From contig JAGATD010000044.1 of NCBI GenBank assembly GCA_017621415.1, positions 1 to 64,000 on the forward strand: a DNA stretch of 64,000 nt, given 5' to 3'. Position 1 is the first letter of the stretch. Each line of letters opens with the position of its first letter. Below the pieces are notes generated by a model. It had not been told where the DNA came from, ran no database searches, and worked only from the letters and a program-made list of their open reading frames with translations. This document shows, piece by piece, positions 46,185 through 55,483 of this stretch. This DNA comes from Clostridia bacterium (GTDB lineage Bacteria; Bacillota; Clostridia; Oscillospirales; CAG-272). Position numbers and translations under genes: made by a program.

Positions 46185-46961
46185 CTATCTTGACATTTCC
46201 TTGTAAAAATCAAGAGTCTTAAAGGAATGGCCAAGCTGGTTAAGAAGATATTCCTCCGCGGCTCTAGAGAAAAGGCGCAGGTCCTCATCAGACAAATTAA
46301 AGGAAAATATTCTTTCAACGGGAGCATATATTGAATAAGCGAGAGCCGCTCTTGCCCCCTCAGAGAGTATCGAGATTATATGGCTCTCGTGGGGGTCGGG
46401 GTGCTCCCTGTGCTCTTCAACCGCTGTCTCACGGCATTTACGGCACTCAATAAATCCGCCCATAATGTCAAAAAAGAAATCTCCCTCCCCGCCGCCGCAG
46501 CTGTGGCAGGAGGTAATATCCGGCATAAAACCAAGAACCGAGGCGGCTCTTATTTCAAACACCGCCTTGATCTTATTAAAGTTATATTTTTTATTGGCAA
46601 TTGCGTAAAGAGAGTTTAACGAAAGCCTAAGCAGCTCCCTTTCGGATTCCTCTACGGTAACGTCGGAAAGAACCTCCGCAATATAATTGGCAAGGGAAAG
46701 CCCCTCAATAGACTGTCTTAAATCAAAGAAGCTCTCTATAAGCTCAGCCTCCTTGACCCAAAGCTTGTCCCCCTGCTCATAAAGAACAAAATTGGAGTAG
46801 CAGAACTGCATTGTAGCAGCCATTTTACGGCTCTTCAGAGACCGCGCGCCTCGCGCAAGAGCGGTAAGCGCTCCTCTCTCCTCGGTAAAAATTGTAATCA
46901 GCCTGTCGGTTTCCTTGATATCAACAGTTCTGATAACAAGACCTCGTACAGTAATATGCAT
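46185..46961 (-). CDS. recO: DNA repair protein RecO
   Basis: 258 residues. N-terminal OB fold (VRGLVIRTVDIKETDRLITI) and helical C-domain with a zinc site from CHSCGG and CRKC (about 158-180). RecO with RecR loads RecA onto SSB-coated DNA; recR is at 54.9 kb. The ATG overlaps the era stop by one base, giving the common era-recO pairing. Confidence 0.95.
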   Translation of the reverse strand: MHITVRGLVIRTVDIKETDRLITIFTEERGALTALARGARSLKSRKMAATMQFCYSNFVLYEQGDKLWVKEAELIESFFDLRQSIEGLSLANYIAEVLSDVTVEESERELLRLSLNSLYAIANKKYNFNKIKAVFEIRAASVLGFMPDITSCHSCGGGEGDFFFDIMGGFIECRKCRETAVEEHREHPDPHESHIISILSEGARAALAYSIYAPVERIFSFNLSDEDLRLFSRAAEEYLLNQLGHSFKTLDFYKEMSR

Positions 46962-47848
46962 TACTCTTCTTCCTTAAATCCGAAATCTGAAATTATAAAA
47001 TCGCTGTCTCGCCAGTTTTCCTTAACTCTTACATAAAGGTCAAGAAATACCTTTGTATCAAGCATTTTTTCAATATCCTCTCTCGCAAAGGTGCCTATCT
47101 TTTTGATAGTTGCGCCTCCCTTGCCTATAATAATTCCCTTGTGGGTCTGCTTTTCGCAGTAGATCTCGGCTCTGATAGATACAGTGCCCCGCTTTTCCTT
47201 CCACTCCTCGACAGTAACGGCAACTCCGTGAGGAATTTCCTCATCCATCATTTTAAGGATTTTTTCTCTTATTATCTCTGAGGCAATCCGTCTTTCGGGC
47301 TGGTCTGTTACAATATCATCAGGGAACATCCAATCCGACTCGTAGAGATATCTCTCGCACTCGGATATAACAGTTTCAACCCCCTTGCCGCTCTTTGCCG
47401 AAATGGGCACAACGGCATCAAAATCAAAGGCTTCGGCATATGCCGCTATTGTTTTTGCGATATTTTCCTTACGGAAGCTGTCGGTTTTATTAATTACAAG
47501 GATAGCTCCTATGCCGTCCTCTTTAAACCTTTTGATAAACTCCGCCTCTATATCGCCGACCGCTTCTCTGGGTTCAACAACAAGAATTGCCGACTCAACA
47601 CCGCCAAGAGTCCTGTTTGCGGTCTTTACCATAAAGTCGCCGAGGCGGTTTCTCGGCTTGTGCATACCGGGGGTATCAAGAAACACAATTTGATTTTCTG
47701 CCTCGGTATATATTCCTGTAATTCTATTTCTCGTAGTTTGCGGCTTTTTTGAAACTATCGCAACCTTTTCACCAAGGATTGCATTAAGTAATGTAGATTT
47801 ACCAACATTGGGACGTCCGACTATTGCTATAAATGCTGTCTTTTTCAT
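46961..47848 (-). CDS. era: GTPase Era
   Basis: 295 residues. GTPase domain with GRPNVGKSTLLN (about 11-22), the switch DTPGM, and NKTD; C-terminal KH domain with GKGGATIKKIG. Era helps mature the 30S subunit near the 16S 3' end, the same region modified by RsmA. Lies 22 bases after ybeY and directly before recO. Confidence 0.97.
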   Translation of the reverse strand: MKKTAFIAIVGRPNVGKSTLLNAILGEKVAIVSKKPQTTRNRITGIYTEAENQIVFLDTPGMHKPRNRLGDFMVKTANRTLGGVESAILVVEPREAVGDIEAEFIKRFKEDGIGAILVINKTDSFRKENIAKTIAAYAEAFDFDAVVPISAKSGKGVETVISECERYLYESDWMFPDDIVTDQPERRIASEIIREKILKMMDEEIPHGVAVTVEEWKEKRGTVSIRAEIYCEKQTHKGIIIGKGGATIKKIGTFAREDIEKMLDTKVFLDLYVRVKENWRDSDFIISDFGFKEEE

Positions 47849-47870
47849 TTGTCTTTAAAATTCCTTTAAA

Positions 47871-48347
47871 TTAAATTTCTACCGTTGCGATTATCTCACG
47901 CTGAGCACTGCACTGAGCCTCGTCATCCTCAGGTGAGCGCTCGTGGTCATAGCCCAAAAGATGAAGCGTTGAATGAATGGCAAGAAAGGCAACCTCCTCA
48001 AGAAATGTGTGGCCTATCTCCTTAGCCTGCTCCTTAGCTCTCTCAAGAGATATTACAATATCGCCAAGGGACACGACCTCCTCTTCACCATACAGCTCCT
48101 CTGTGGTAAAATCGTAAAGCGGGAACGAGAGCACATCGGTTGCCGAGTCTTTATTTCTATGTTTTTTGTTAAGCTCTCTTATATACTCATTATCGCAAAG
48201 GGTTATAGACACCTCAGCCGCAAACGGCACACCCTCGTGCTCAAGGGTTGCAAGCACAGCCCTGCGCAAAACAAGCTTAAAATAGTAGTCGCACTCCTCA
48301 AATTTACCCGTAGCGAGGAAGTTTATATAAAGCTCACGTTTAGTCAT
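47871..48347 (-). CDS. ybeY: Endoribonuclease YbeY
   Basis: 158 residues with the zinc motif HSTLHLLGYDHER (H-x3-H-x5-H, about 123-133) that defines YbeY, a single-strand RNase for 16S 3' end maturation and rRNA quality control. The ATG at 48347 lies within the end of phoH, with AGGA 8 to 9 bases before. An in-frame extension upstream inside phoH is not supported. Confidence 0.96.
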   Translation of the reverse strand: MTKRELYINFLATGKFEECDYYFKLVLRRAVLATLEHEGVPFAAEVSITLCDNEYIRELNKKHRNKDSATDVLSFPLYDFTTEELYGEEEVVSLGDIVISLERAKEQAKEIGHTFLEEVAFLAIHSTLHLLGYDHERSPEDDEAQCSAQREIIATVEI

Positions 48348-49362
48348 TATTTTTTGTCCTTTTGCTTTCTGCCCTGAATTTTTTAGCCTGTATATCTGTT
48401 TCATACTTATCATAGGCTGCAATTATGCGCTTAACAAGATGGTGGCGCACCACATCTCTTTCGGTAAATCTGTGAATTCCGATGCCCTCGATATTGTCTA
48501 ATATCTTAGCCGCAATTGAAAGACCGCTCTTTTTGCCAAAAGGCAGGTCGGTCTGAGAAAGGTCGCCTGTTACAACCGCCTTAGAGTTAAAGCCAAGTCT
48601 TGTTAAAAACATTTTCATCTGCTCGGGCGTTGTATTTTGTGCCTCGTCAAGGATAATAAACGAGTCATCAAGAGTGCGTCCTCTCATATACGCAAGGGGC
48701 GCAATCTCTATCGTTCCCTTTTCCATATGCTTTTGGTAATTCTCAGCGCCCAGCATTTCAAAAAGCGCATCGTAAAGAGGTCTTAAATATGGGTCAATCT
48801 TGCTTTGAAGGTCTCCCGGGAGAAAGCCCAACCTCTCGCCTGCCTCAACCGCGGGACGTGTAAGAATTATTCTATTTACATTCTTGTTCCTCAGTGCCTC
48901 AACCGCCATGGCAACAGCTAGAAAGGTTTTTCCCGTACCGGCAGGACCAAGTCCCAAAACAACGGTATTTTTCTTTATTGCTTCGATATATTTTTTCTGA
49001 CCTATGGTTTTAGCCTTTATAGGCTTTCCTCTGTTTGTAACACAGATTACATCCTTTGAAAGACTCTCTGCCCCCTCGTCCTGATTATCCCTAACAAGAG
49101 AGATTACGTATTCAAGGCTTGACTCGCTTATAACCTCGCCTGCGCCGCTCATATGCTTTAAATACTCAAGAGTCCTCGCCGCCTTGGCTGCATTTTCCTC
49201 ATCCCCCGTAACAACAATACAGTCACCCGAGTCATGAGAGCCGCCTCGGTTGGAAATTCTGACATCAAAGCTGTCCTCTATTATTTTTACGTTAATATCA
49301 AAAGCTCCGAAAATAGAGGCGGTCGCCTCCTCGGAATTTGTCATAACGATTTTTTCAGCCAT
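48340..49362 (-). CDS. phoH: PhoH-family ATPase (PhoL/YbeZ type)
   Basis: 340 residues. N-terminal KH-like part (about 1-105) and PhoH NTPase with P-loop GLGPAGTGKTFLAVAMAVEA (about 135-155), LTRPAVEAGERLGFLPGD and FIILDEAQNTTPEQMK. Works with YbeY in RNA metabolism. ATG 49362 is set by AAGGAAGG 6 bases upstream; the longer frame overlaps yqfD. Neighbours yqfD and ybeY are standard for Firmicutes. Confidence 0.96.
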   Translation of the reverse strand: MAEKIVMTNSEEATASIFGAFDINVKIIEDSFDVRISNRGGSHDSGDCIVVTGDEENAAKAARTLEYLKHMSGAGEVISESSLEYVISLVRDNQDEGAESLSKDVICVTNRGKPIKAKTIGQKKYIEAIKKNTVVLGLGPAGTGKTFLAVAMAVEALRNKNVNRIILTRPAVEAGERLGFLPGDLQSKIDPYLRPLYDALFEMLGAENYQKHMEKGTIEIAPLAYMRGRTLDDSFIILDEAQNTTPEQMKMFLTRLGFNSKAVVTGDLSQTDLPFGKKSGLSIAAKILDNIEGIGIHRFTERDVVRHHLVKRIIAAYDKYETDIQAKKFRAESKRTKNND

Positions 49363-49378
49363 ATTGTTCCTTCCTTTT

Positions 49379-50548
49379 TCAGTCTGCCGAAAACTCGACT
49401 GCCTCACCCACATCCGAGAGGAAAACCAAGTCCGAATACATTTTATACCCCGAATCGGTAAACTCGCCATTTGTGGTTATTTTTAAAAGGTCTGATGAAT
49501 TTAGTCTTAATGCATTTTTTGCCGACATTGCCCGTGATGCAAGTCTGACAAGCTCCTCATCGGTATAAAAAGCCTTTTCGTTTGTGCAATCAAGTATATA
49601 TTTGGTGGTTAAGCTAATCGGCAAGCTTTTGTCGTTTTTAAGCGAAAACACCTTTACATCCTCTATTATATCACAACCGTCACTGTAATTTCTATATTTT
49701 TTGAAAATATTTATATTTAAATTAAAAATTTTAAGGTCCAGACTTATAGGATTCAGCTCTTTTTTTACAGTTCTTTCATACTCTCTTGAAACAAACACCT
49801 CAGTCCTGTCGGAAAGCCGCCCAACAATCGTCCCCTCAGCATAACAAAATCCTCCTCCCGCTTCATCCGGCAAAACACCCGAGATAAGAATATCCCCTGC
49901 CTTTACCACATCTCCGGGGCTTACCTCTGCCTGTCCTCGCTTAACGGTTATTTCCTCTATAACACACCCAACAGATGCAACAATGTTAGCATAGCCCGAC
50001 TTTTCTACCCTTTCATCTTCGTCATATATTTTATCCTTTTCGGCAACAACAACATAAGCCACCGTTCCCCTGCGGTTTATGTTTATCCAGGATATTTCCT
50101 CTGTTTCAATTAAAAATTTATTCTCAATCTCTGTCCTGTTTATCAAAGGCCAAAAGTCACCGATATTAAGCCCAAGCTCTGAGAGCTTTGCAGCTATCTC
50201 GCTGTCTGTCAAACTCCCATTACCCTCAACCTTTATATCCCACACGGTATTTGAGAGAAAAAGGCAAAGTATAAGAGATAAAAATATTCCGACGGCAAGT
50301 CCTCTCTTGTTTTTTATACGTCTTACAGCTCCCCCAAGTCCCAGGCACTCGCTTTCCGAATAGCTGTATTTATCCTTTAGAAGTGTCCGAAGCTTTGCTA
50401 TCTGCTTTTCCGAAACAATATACTCATCGGGGCTTGGTGAAACAAACTGTATTTTTTTGTTAAAAAGCAGAGGCGTTATTTTTTCTTTTCCCTCGCCCTC
50501 TACCCTTATAATCCTGTAGCCGAAAAACCAAAAGCTAACCCTTACCAT
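49379..50548 (-). CDS. yqfD: Sporulation protein YqfD
   Basis: 389 residues. A soluble N-terminal domain, one membrane helix (about 92-109: GIFLSLILCLFLSNTVW), then a large external beta-rich region starting DIKVEGNGSLTDSEI, as in YqfD. In Bacillus it is a sigma-E mother-cell protein needed for efficient sporulation. The start overlaps yqfC by 14 bases. Followed by phoH after 16 bases. Confidence 0.93.
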   Translation of the reverse strand: MVRVSFWFFGYRIIRVEGEGKEKITPLLFNKKIQFVSPSPDEYIVSEKQIAKLRTLLKDKYSYSESECLGLGGAVRRIKNKRGLAVGIFLSLILCLFLSNTVWDIKVEGNGSLTDSEIAAKLSELGLNIGDFWPLINRTEIENKFLIETEEISWININRRGTVAYVVVAEKDKIYDEDERVEKSGYANIVASVGCVIEEITVKRGQAEVSPGDVVKAGDILISGVLPDEAGGGFCYAEGTIVGRLSDRTEVFVSREYERTVKKELNPISLDLKIFNLNINIFKKYRNYSDGCDIIEDVKVFSLKNDKSLPISLTTKYILDCTNEKAFYTDEELVRLASRAMSAKNALRLNSSDLLKITTNGEFTDSGYKMYSDLVFLSDVGEAVEFSAD

Positions 50549-50798
50549 AAATAAATTCTATCCCCTCTAATCTGCCCCGCACCTCAACAGTATTGTTCTC
50601 ATAAACACAAATTTTCAGCCGCTTTCCCCATAGGCGCAGCCTGCACGCATGGCTGCGAAGAAGTATTTCCTCCGCCGAATATCCGCCTATTCCAATAACC
50701 CCCGAAACAAACATTTTAATGCCCTCTGTGCATCTGTCTGCCTCAAGATGGAACGACGAAACAGGAGAAACAAAGCTTTTTTCTTTTTTATTTGTCAT
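50535..50798 (-). CDS. yqfC: Sporulation protein YqfC
   Basis: 87 residues of the YabP/YqfC family: SSFHLEADRCTEGIKMFVSG, GIGGYSAEEILLRSHACRLR and GRLEGIEFIYGKG. Partner of YqfD in the mother cell; first gene of the minus-strand unit yqfC-yqfD-phoH-ybeY-era-recO-mutS2. Divergent from the YlbJ-like gene. Confidence 0.92.
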   Translation of the reverse strand: MTNKKEKSFVSPVSSFHLEADRCTEGIKMFVSGVIGIGGYSAEEILLRSHACRLRLWGKRLKICVYENNTVEVRGRLEGIEFIYGKG

Positions 50799-50866
50799 TT
50801 AACGACCTCACATTTCATAATCCTGAATTACAGGTATATTAAAATGTATGTATGGGGAGAGAAAAA

Positions 50867-51802
50867 ATGACGTCTGAACAAGAAAAGAACAAAACGAAAG
50901 GCTCGCTTCGCTCTAAAGGGGCATTGATTATTTTTGTTTTAACTACTGCCTTGCTTTTTATCTATAATGATGAGGCAAAAGAGGGATTTGTAAGGGGGCT
51001 CAGGCTTTCTGCCCTTTCGGTTATCCCTGCTATTTTTCCGTTTTTTATTCTCTCGGACTTTCTGTTTGCCTTTTACGAGCCTAAAAAGGGCTTTTTCAGC
51101 TCTTTATTCGAGAGAATTTTCGGAATAACGGCATCAGGCTTTAAAGCATACTTAATAGGAATTATCTGTGGCTTTCCATTGGGCGTAAAATGCGCATCAG
51201 AGCTGTATCGGCAAAATAAAATTAAGCTTAATGAATGCGAACGGCTCAGCGCGGTTGCAAGCTCCCCATCTCTCGCCTTTGTAATTTCGGGAGTAGGTGC
51301 AGGGCTCAGAGGAAGCCTAAAGGAGGGCATTCTTTTATACCTTTGCTTAATTGTTTCTTCGTTTTTCACAGGAATACTTTTCAAAAGCAATAGTCAGAAA
51401 ATCAAGTTTTCGGTACAAATATCGGAGCAGAGCTTCGATTTAGCAAGCTCTATTAAAAGAGCGGCATATTCTTCCGTATCGGTTGGCGCATATATCTCCT
51501 TTTTCTCTATTATCAGTGTAATTTTAGTATCATTAGTTAAAAATGAGCTGCTAATACTTTTTATTACTTCCTTTTTAGAAATTGGAAATGCCTCTGTTTT
51601 GATTTCAAATTCAAGCGTCTTGTCCCCTGCATTAAACTTTTCTCTTACGGCATTTGCTTTGGGCTTTTCGGGGCTCTCGGTCTTTATGCAAGGGCTGGAA
51701 TATCTCCCCAAAGAAGCATCTAAGTCTAGAATACTTTTTATGAAGCTTATACAGGGCGTTATCTCCTTTGTTGCCGCACATATAATTTTCAACCTGATAT
51801 AA
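50867..51802 (+). CDS. YlbJ-like sporulation membrane protein
   Basis: 311 residues, polytopic with about eight hydrophobic segments. GLRLSALSVIPAIFPFFILSD near the N-terminus, GIICGFPLGVKCASELY and the later GNASVLISN segment match the nucleoside-recognition/gate-type YlbJ family, members of which are needed for spore coat or cortex formation. ATG 50867 is preceded by GGGGAGAG; the in-frame ATG at 50852 has no ribosome site. Divergent from yqfC, also a sporulation gene. Assignment to YlbJ itself rather than a paralogue is uncertain. Confidence 0.8.
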   Translation: MTSEQEKNKTKGSLRSKGALIIFVLTTALLFIYNDEAKEGFVRGLRLSALSVIPAIFPFFILSDFLFAFYEPKKGFFSSLFERIFGITASGFKAYLIGIICGFPLGVKCASELYRQNKIKLNECERLSAVASSPSLAFVISGVGAGLRGSLKEGILLYLCLIVSSFFTGILFKSNSQKIKFSVQISEQSFDLASSIKRAAYSSVSVGAYISFFSIISVILVSLVKNELLILFITSFLEIGNASVLISNSSVLSPALNFSLTAFALGFSGLSVFMQGLEYLPKEASKSRILFMKLIQGVISFVAAHIIFNLI

Positions 51803-51810
51803 TAACAAAT

Positions 51811-51850
51811 CCAAAAAGAAAGCGCACCAAACGGTGCGCTTTCAATATAT
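51811..51850. terminator. Bidirectional terminator between the YlbJ-like gene and pckG
   Basis: Perfect 11-bp stem GAAAGCGCACC / GGTGCGCTTTC with an AAAC loop (51818-51843) between convergent genes. Confidence 0.82.
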
Positions 51851-51856
51851 TCTAAA

Positions 51857-53650
51857 TTACTTAGAAAGTCTTGCTTCAAGAGCCTCGAGCTCAGCATAAA
51901 GCTCTGCGGGAACTCTCTCGCCAACCTGAGCATAGAACTCACGGATAGCCTTGCAGTCCTCGAGCCAAAGTTCCTTATCAACAGAGAGAAGCTCCTTGAT
52001 GGTAGCGGTGTCAATATCAAGACCCTCAACGTTGATGTCCTCAGCATTGGGAACATAACCGATAGGAGTCTCAACGGCGTCAACCTTACCCTCGCAGCGA
52101 GCAAGTATCCACATAAGAACTCTCATGTTGTCACCGAAGCCTGGCCAGATGAAGTGACCCTCGTCATCGGTTCTGAACCAGTTAACGTGGAAGATCTTGG
52201 GAGCATTTGCAATAACCTTGCCCATAGCAAGCCAGTGTGCCCAATAGTCACCCATATCATAACCAACGAAGGGACGCATAGCCATGGGGTCACGGCGAAC
52301 TACACCGACAGCGCCTGCTGCAGCTGCAGTGGTCTCGGAAGCCATGATAGAACCAACGAAGGTACCGTGCTGCCAAGAGGTAGACTGATATACGAGGGGA
52401 GCAGTCTTTGCACGACGGCCGCCGAATACGATAGCGGAGATAGGAACACCTGCGGGATCGTTGAACTTATCGGAAATGCAGGGGCAGTTAGCCGCAAGAG
52501 CTGTGAATCTGGAGTTGGGGTGAGCACCGGAGGTGTTAACCTTATCCTTCTTATCATAGGTCTTGTAGTCCCACTTCTCGCCCTTCCAGTTAAGAGCATT
52601 TGTAGGAGGATTATCGTTAAGGCCTTCCCACCAAACGGTGTTGTTATCAAGGTCATGACAAACGTTAGTGAAGATACAATCCTTCATTGCAGTGTGGAGA
52701 GCGTTGGGGTTAGAGTGCTCGTTAGTACCGGGAGCAACGCCGAAGAAGCCGTTCTCGGGGTTAACTGCCCAAAGTCTGCCGTCCTTGCCTACTCTGAGCC
52801 AAGCAATATCGTCACCTACGCACCAAACCTTATATCCCTGCTTTCTGTAAAGCTCCGGGGGAATAAGCATTGCGAGGTTGGTCTTACCGCAAGCGGAGGG
52901 GAATGCTGCGGAGATGTACTTGATGTCACCGTCGGGAGACTCAACACCGAGAATAAGCATGTGTTCTGCCATCCAGCCCTCTTTACGTCCGAGGTAGGAT
53001 GCAATACGAAGAGCGAAGCACTTCTTACCAAGAAGAACGTTTCCGCCGTAACCGGAGTTAACAGACCAGATAGTGTTATCCTCAGGGAAGTGGCAGATAT
53101 ATCTGTTCTCCTCATCAATATCAGCACGAGCATGAAGACCCTTAATGAAGTCTGCGCTGTCGCCGAGAGCCTCAAGCACGTTAAGGCCAACACGGGTCAT
53201 GATGAGCATGTTAAGTACAACGTAGATAGAGTCGGTAAGCTCAATACCGTACTTAGCGAAGGGAGAGCCAACAACAGACATGGAGTAAGGAATAACATAC
53301 ATTGTTCTTCCCTTGTAGGAGCCGTCATAAAGCTTAGAAAGCTTAGCATAGCACTCCTTGGGGTCCATCCAGTTGTTGATATTACCTGCATCCTCCTTCT
53401 TAGAGGTACAGATAAAGGTTCTGTTCTCAACACGCGCTACGTCGTTGATAGCAGTTCTGTGAAGGTAGCAGTTAGGAAGCTCCTTCTCGTTGAGCTTGAT
53501 CATCTCACCGGTCTTACAAGCCTCAGCTCTGAGAGCCTCAGCCTGCTCGTTTGTACCATCGATAAGCACAATGTTATCGGGCTTTACGAGCTCTACCATT
53601 TCAGCAATCCAAGCATCAACGAACTTGTTTTTTGTTACGTTTGTGTTCAT
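51857..53650 (-). CDS. pckG: Phosphoenolpyruvate carboxykinase (GTP)
   Basis: 597 residues. Interconverts oxaloacetate and PEP with GTP/GDP. GTP-type motifs: FPSACGKTNLAMLIPP (kinase P-loop, about 276-291), the R-loop region around DGSYKGRTMYVIPYSM, and FGGRRAKTAPLVYQS (about 390-405). The ATP-type clostridial enzyme is unrelated in length and motifs. Together with malic enzyme and fumarase elsewhere in the window it links C3 and C4 acids. Strong codon bias suggests high expression. Confidence 0.97.
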   Translation of the reverse strand: MNTNVTKNKFVDAWIAEMVELVKPDNIVLIDGTNEQAEALRAEACKTGEMIKLNEKELPNCYLHRTAINDVARVENRTFICTSKKEDAGNINNWMDPKECYAKLSKLYDGSYKGRTMYVIPYSMSVVGSPFAKYGIELTDSIYVVLNMLIMTRVGLNVLEALGDSADFIKGLHARADIDEENRYICHFPEDNTIWSVNSGYGGNVLLGKKCFALRIASYLGRKEGWMAEHMLILGVESPDGDIKYISAAFPSACGKTNLAMLIPPELYRKQGYKVWCVGDDIAWLRVGKDGRLWAVNPENGFFGVAPGTNEHSNPNALHTAMKDCIFTNVCHDLDNNTVWWEGLNDNPPTNALNWKGEKWDYKTYDKKDKVNTSGAHPNSRFTALAANCPCISDKFNDPAGVPISAIVFGGRRAKTAPLVYQSTSWQHGTFVGSIMASETTAAAAGAVGVVRRDPMAMRPFVGYDMGDYWAHWLAMGKVIANAPKIFHVNWFRTDDEGHFIWPGFGDNMRVLMWILARCEGKVDAVETPIGYVPNAEDINVEGLDIDTATIKELLSVDKELWLEDCKAIREFYAQVGERVPAELYAELEALEARLSK

Positions 53651-53719
53651 GGGTCTATATTCTCCTTAAAATTATTTTACAACCTAGTATTGTGAAAAAA
53701 TCCAACTTTTCACAGTTAC

Positions 53720-53748
53720 ATTATATCATATAAAAAAGTAATTTGCAA
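53720..53748 (-). promoter_or_regulatory. Promoter of pckG
   Basis: TTGCAA (53748-53743), 17-bp spacer, TATAAT (53725-53720) on the minus strand; leader about 65 nt. Confidence 0.75.
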
Positions 53749-54028
53749 CAGTATTTATAAATATTTTTAATGAATGCTAAAATTTTAACATTTAGTTTAT
53801 TCTTTTCCCCTGCTTAGGCCTTCCACCCTGTCAATTTTTATCCTTATTTATCAAAAAAACAAAAAGCAAATTCAAAATTGGTAAATTTTACCATTTTTAT
53901 GCTGTTTTTTTCGTTAAACATTTCGCTATTTTACATCTTGATTTTACATCACATTTTGTGGTAAAATGATGTTGTTCGTGAAATTTACCAAATTTTACCA
54001 TTTTTATATCAAATAAGGAGAAATAGCT
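53749..54028 (+). promoter_or_regulatory. AT-rich spo0A upstream region with TTTTACCA repeats
   Basis: No gene is seen here. The 18-bp AAATTTTACCATTTTTAT occurs exactly at 53883-53900 and 53990-54007. The first copy is half of the palindrome TGGTAAATTTTACCA (53879-53893). Single TGGTAAA (as GTGGTAAAAT, 53959) and TTTACCA (53983) sites lie between. A promoter may use TTGATT and TAAAAT near 53939-53968 with an 18-bp spacer. The pattern suggests a regulator of spo0A with several binding sites. Confidence 0.55.
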
Positions 54029-54799
54029 ATGGAAAAGAACGCAAAAATTTTAATTTGTGACGAAAGTAAGGAAGAAAGACGAAATCTTGCGGATGTGCTG
54101 CACAAGGAAGGATATCACACAGTTGACGAGGCTGACAGCGGAGAGGGCGCCATGCGTTTGCTCGGAGAGCTGGAATACGATATAGTCATTGCCGACCTTT
54201 GGCTTTCGGGAATAGACGGCATAGGGCTTATTCGCTCGGCTAAGAATTATGTTAAGGGCAGACTTCCCTCCTTTATTCTGACTTCATCTATAAATAATCA
54301 GAATATACTTATGGAAGCAAACGATGCGGGAGCGGAAATGTGTATACTTAAGCCTTATAATATCTCTTCGGTTTTGTCTCACATAAACGCTCTCTTAAAA
54401 ATCAGAAACGGCTCTTCGGTCTACGGTTCTTCGGCTTCCGACCTTGAGGCTCAGGTTACAAAGATTATTCACCAGATTGGAGTACCCGCTCACATAAAGG
54501 GGTATCAGTATCTGCGTACCGCAATTCTTATGACAATTGAGGATAATGACATTATCAACGCGGTTACCAAAATCCTTTACCCCACTGTCGCGAAGAAGTA
54601 TCAGACAACAACATCAAGAGTTGAACGTGCCATAAGACACGCAATCGAGGTAGCTTGGGACAGAGGCGATGTTGACACACTGAACTCATACTTCGGATAT
54701 ACTATTCAAAATTCCAGAGGAAAGCCCACAAATTCCGAGTTTATTGCAATGATTGCCGACAACCTCAGACTGAAATATAAATGCCTCACAACAAAATAA
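54029..54799 (+). CDS. spo0A: Stage 0 sporulation protein A (Spo0A)
   Basis: 256 residues. Receiver domain (about 1-120) with acidic pocket ICDESKEE, the phosphorylatable aspartate in [11 protein letters not shown] (about 55) and lysine in LKPYN. The C-terminal effector domain with [32 protein letters not shown] and [15 protein letters not shown] is the Spo0A DNA-binding domain, unique to endospore formers. Master regulator of sporulation entry. AAGGAG precedes the ATG. The usual neighbour spoIVB and recN are absent here. Confidence 0.95.
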   Translation: MEKNAKILICDESKEERRNLADVLHKEGYHTVDEADSGEGAMRLLGELEYDIVIADLWLSGIDGIGLIRSAKNYVKGRLPSFILTSSINNQNILMEANDAGAEMCILKPYNISSVLSHINALLKIRNGSSVYGSSASDLEAQVTKIIHQIGVPAHIKGYQYLRTAILMTIEDNDIINAVTKILYPTVAKKYQTTTSRVERAIRHAIEVAWDRGDVDTLNSYFGYTIQNSRGKPTNSEFIAMIADNLRLKYKCLTTK

Positions 54800-54806
54800 A
54801 AAAAAC

Positions 54807-54842
54807 AGGCTAGCTCGTGGTTGAACCGAGCTAGCCTTTTCT
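54807..54842. terminator. Bidirectional terminator between spo0A and recR
   Basis: AGGCTAGCTCG (54807-54817) pairs with CGAGCTAGCCT (54827-54837), followed by TTTCT; A-run on the other side. Confidence 0.88.
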
Positions 54843-54874
54843 ACAAAATGCTTCATATATAATTATAGCTTTAT

Positions 54875-55480
54875 TTAATTATAGCTTCTTCTGCCCTCCA
54901 TAGCGCGGTAGAGCGTAACCTCGTCGGCATACTCAATATCGCCGCCAACCGGAATTCCGTACGCAAGTCTTGAAACGGTTACACCGTAAGGCTCAAGAAT
55001 GCGGGCAAGATATGCCGCGGTAGTGTCGCCCGAGGGAGTTGGGTTTGTGGCAATAATTATCTCTCCTACCTCACCTGTCTCAATTCTTGAAACAAGCTCT
55101 TTGACGGTAAGGTCATCGGGAGTAATGTTATCAAGAGGAGAAAGCGAGCCGCCAAGCACATGGTAAAGCCCGCGATACCCTCTTACACGCTCCATAACCA
55201 TAACATCCTTAGGACTCTCAACAACACAAATCACCGACGGGTCTCTTGAGGGATTTTTACAAATCTCGCAGCCCTCAGCCGATGCCGAAAGACCGAAGCA
55301 AACAGGACACTTGAAAACATCCCGCTTTACTCCGTTTATAGCATCGGCAAATCTTGCTGCCTCCTCATCCGAAAGATTAAGGGTTGCAAAGGCGTATCTC
55401 GCGGCAGTTTTAGCTCCAACACCGGGCAGCCTGCGAAATTCCTCAATAAGCCTCTGAAGCGGCGCAATATACTCTGCCAT
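54875..55480 (-). CDS. recR: Recombination protein RecR
   Basis: 201 residues: helix-hairpin-helix FRRLPGVGAKTAARYA (about 15-30), Cys4 zinc finger CPVCFGLSASAEGCEIC (about 57-73) and Toprim domain with VVESPKDVMVMER and ATNPTPSGDTTAAYLAR. Acts with RecO in gap repair. Third gene of dnaX-ybaB-recR, 3 bases after ybaB, an order kept across bacteria. Confidence 0.97.
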   Translation of the reverse strand: MAEYIAPLQRLIEEFRRLPGVGAKTAARYAFATLNLSDEEAARFADAINGVKRDVFKCPVCFGLSASAEGCEICKNPSRDPSVICVVESPKDVMVMERVRGYRGLYHVLGGSLSPLDNITPDDLTVKELVSRIETGEVGEIIIATNPTPSGDTTAAYLARILEPYGVTVSRLAYGIPVGGDIEYADEVTLYRAMEGRRSYN

Positions 55481-55483
55481 ATC

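Noticed and set aside
46163-46327. Longer mutS2 N-terminus
   Set aside because: The extra 55 codons overlap recO, lack a ribosome site and do not resemble MutS2, while the ATG at 46162 has a good site.
52154-53695. 513-codon open frame on the plus strand opposite pckG
   Set aside because: It is the complement of a strongly conserved enzyme gene, has no ribosome site and resembles no protein; long antisense frames arise from the codon bias of pckG.
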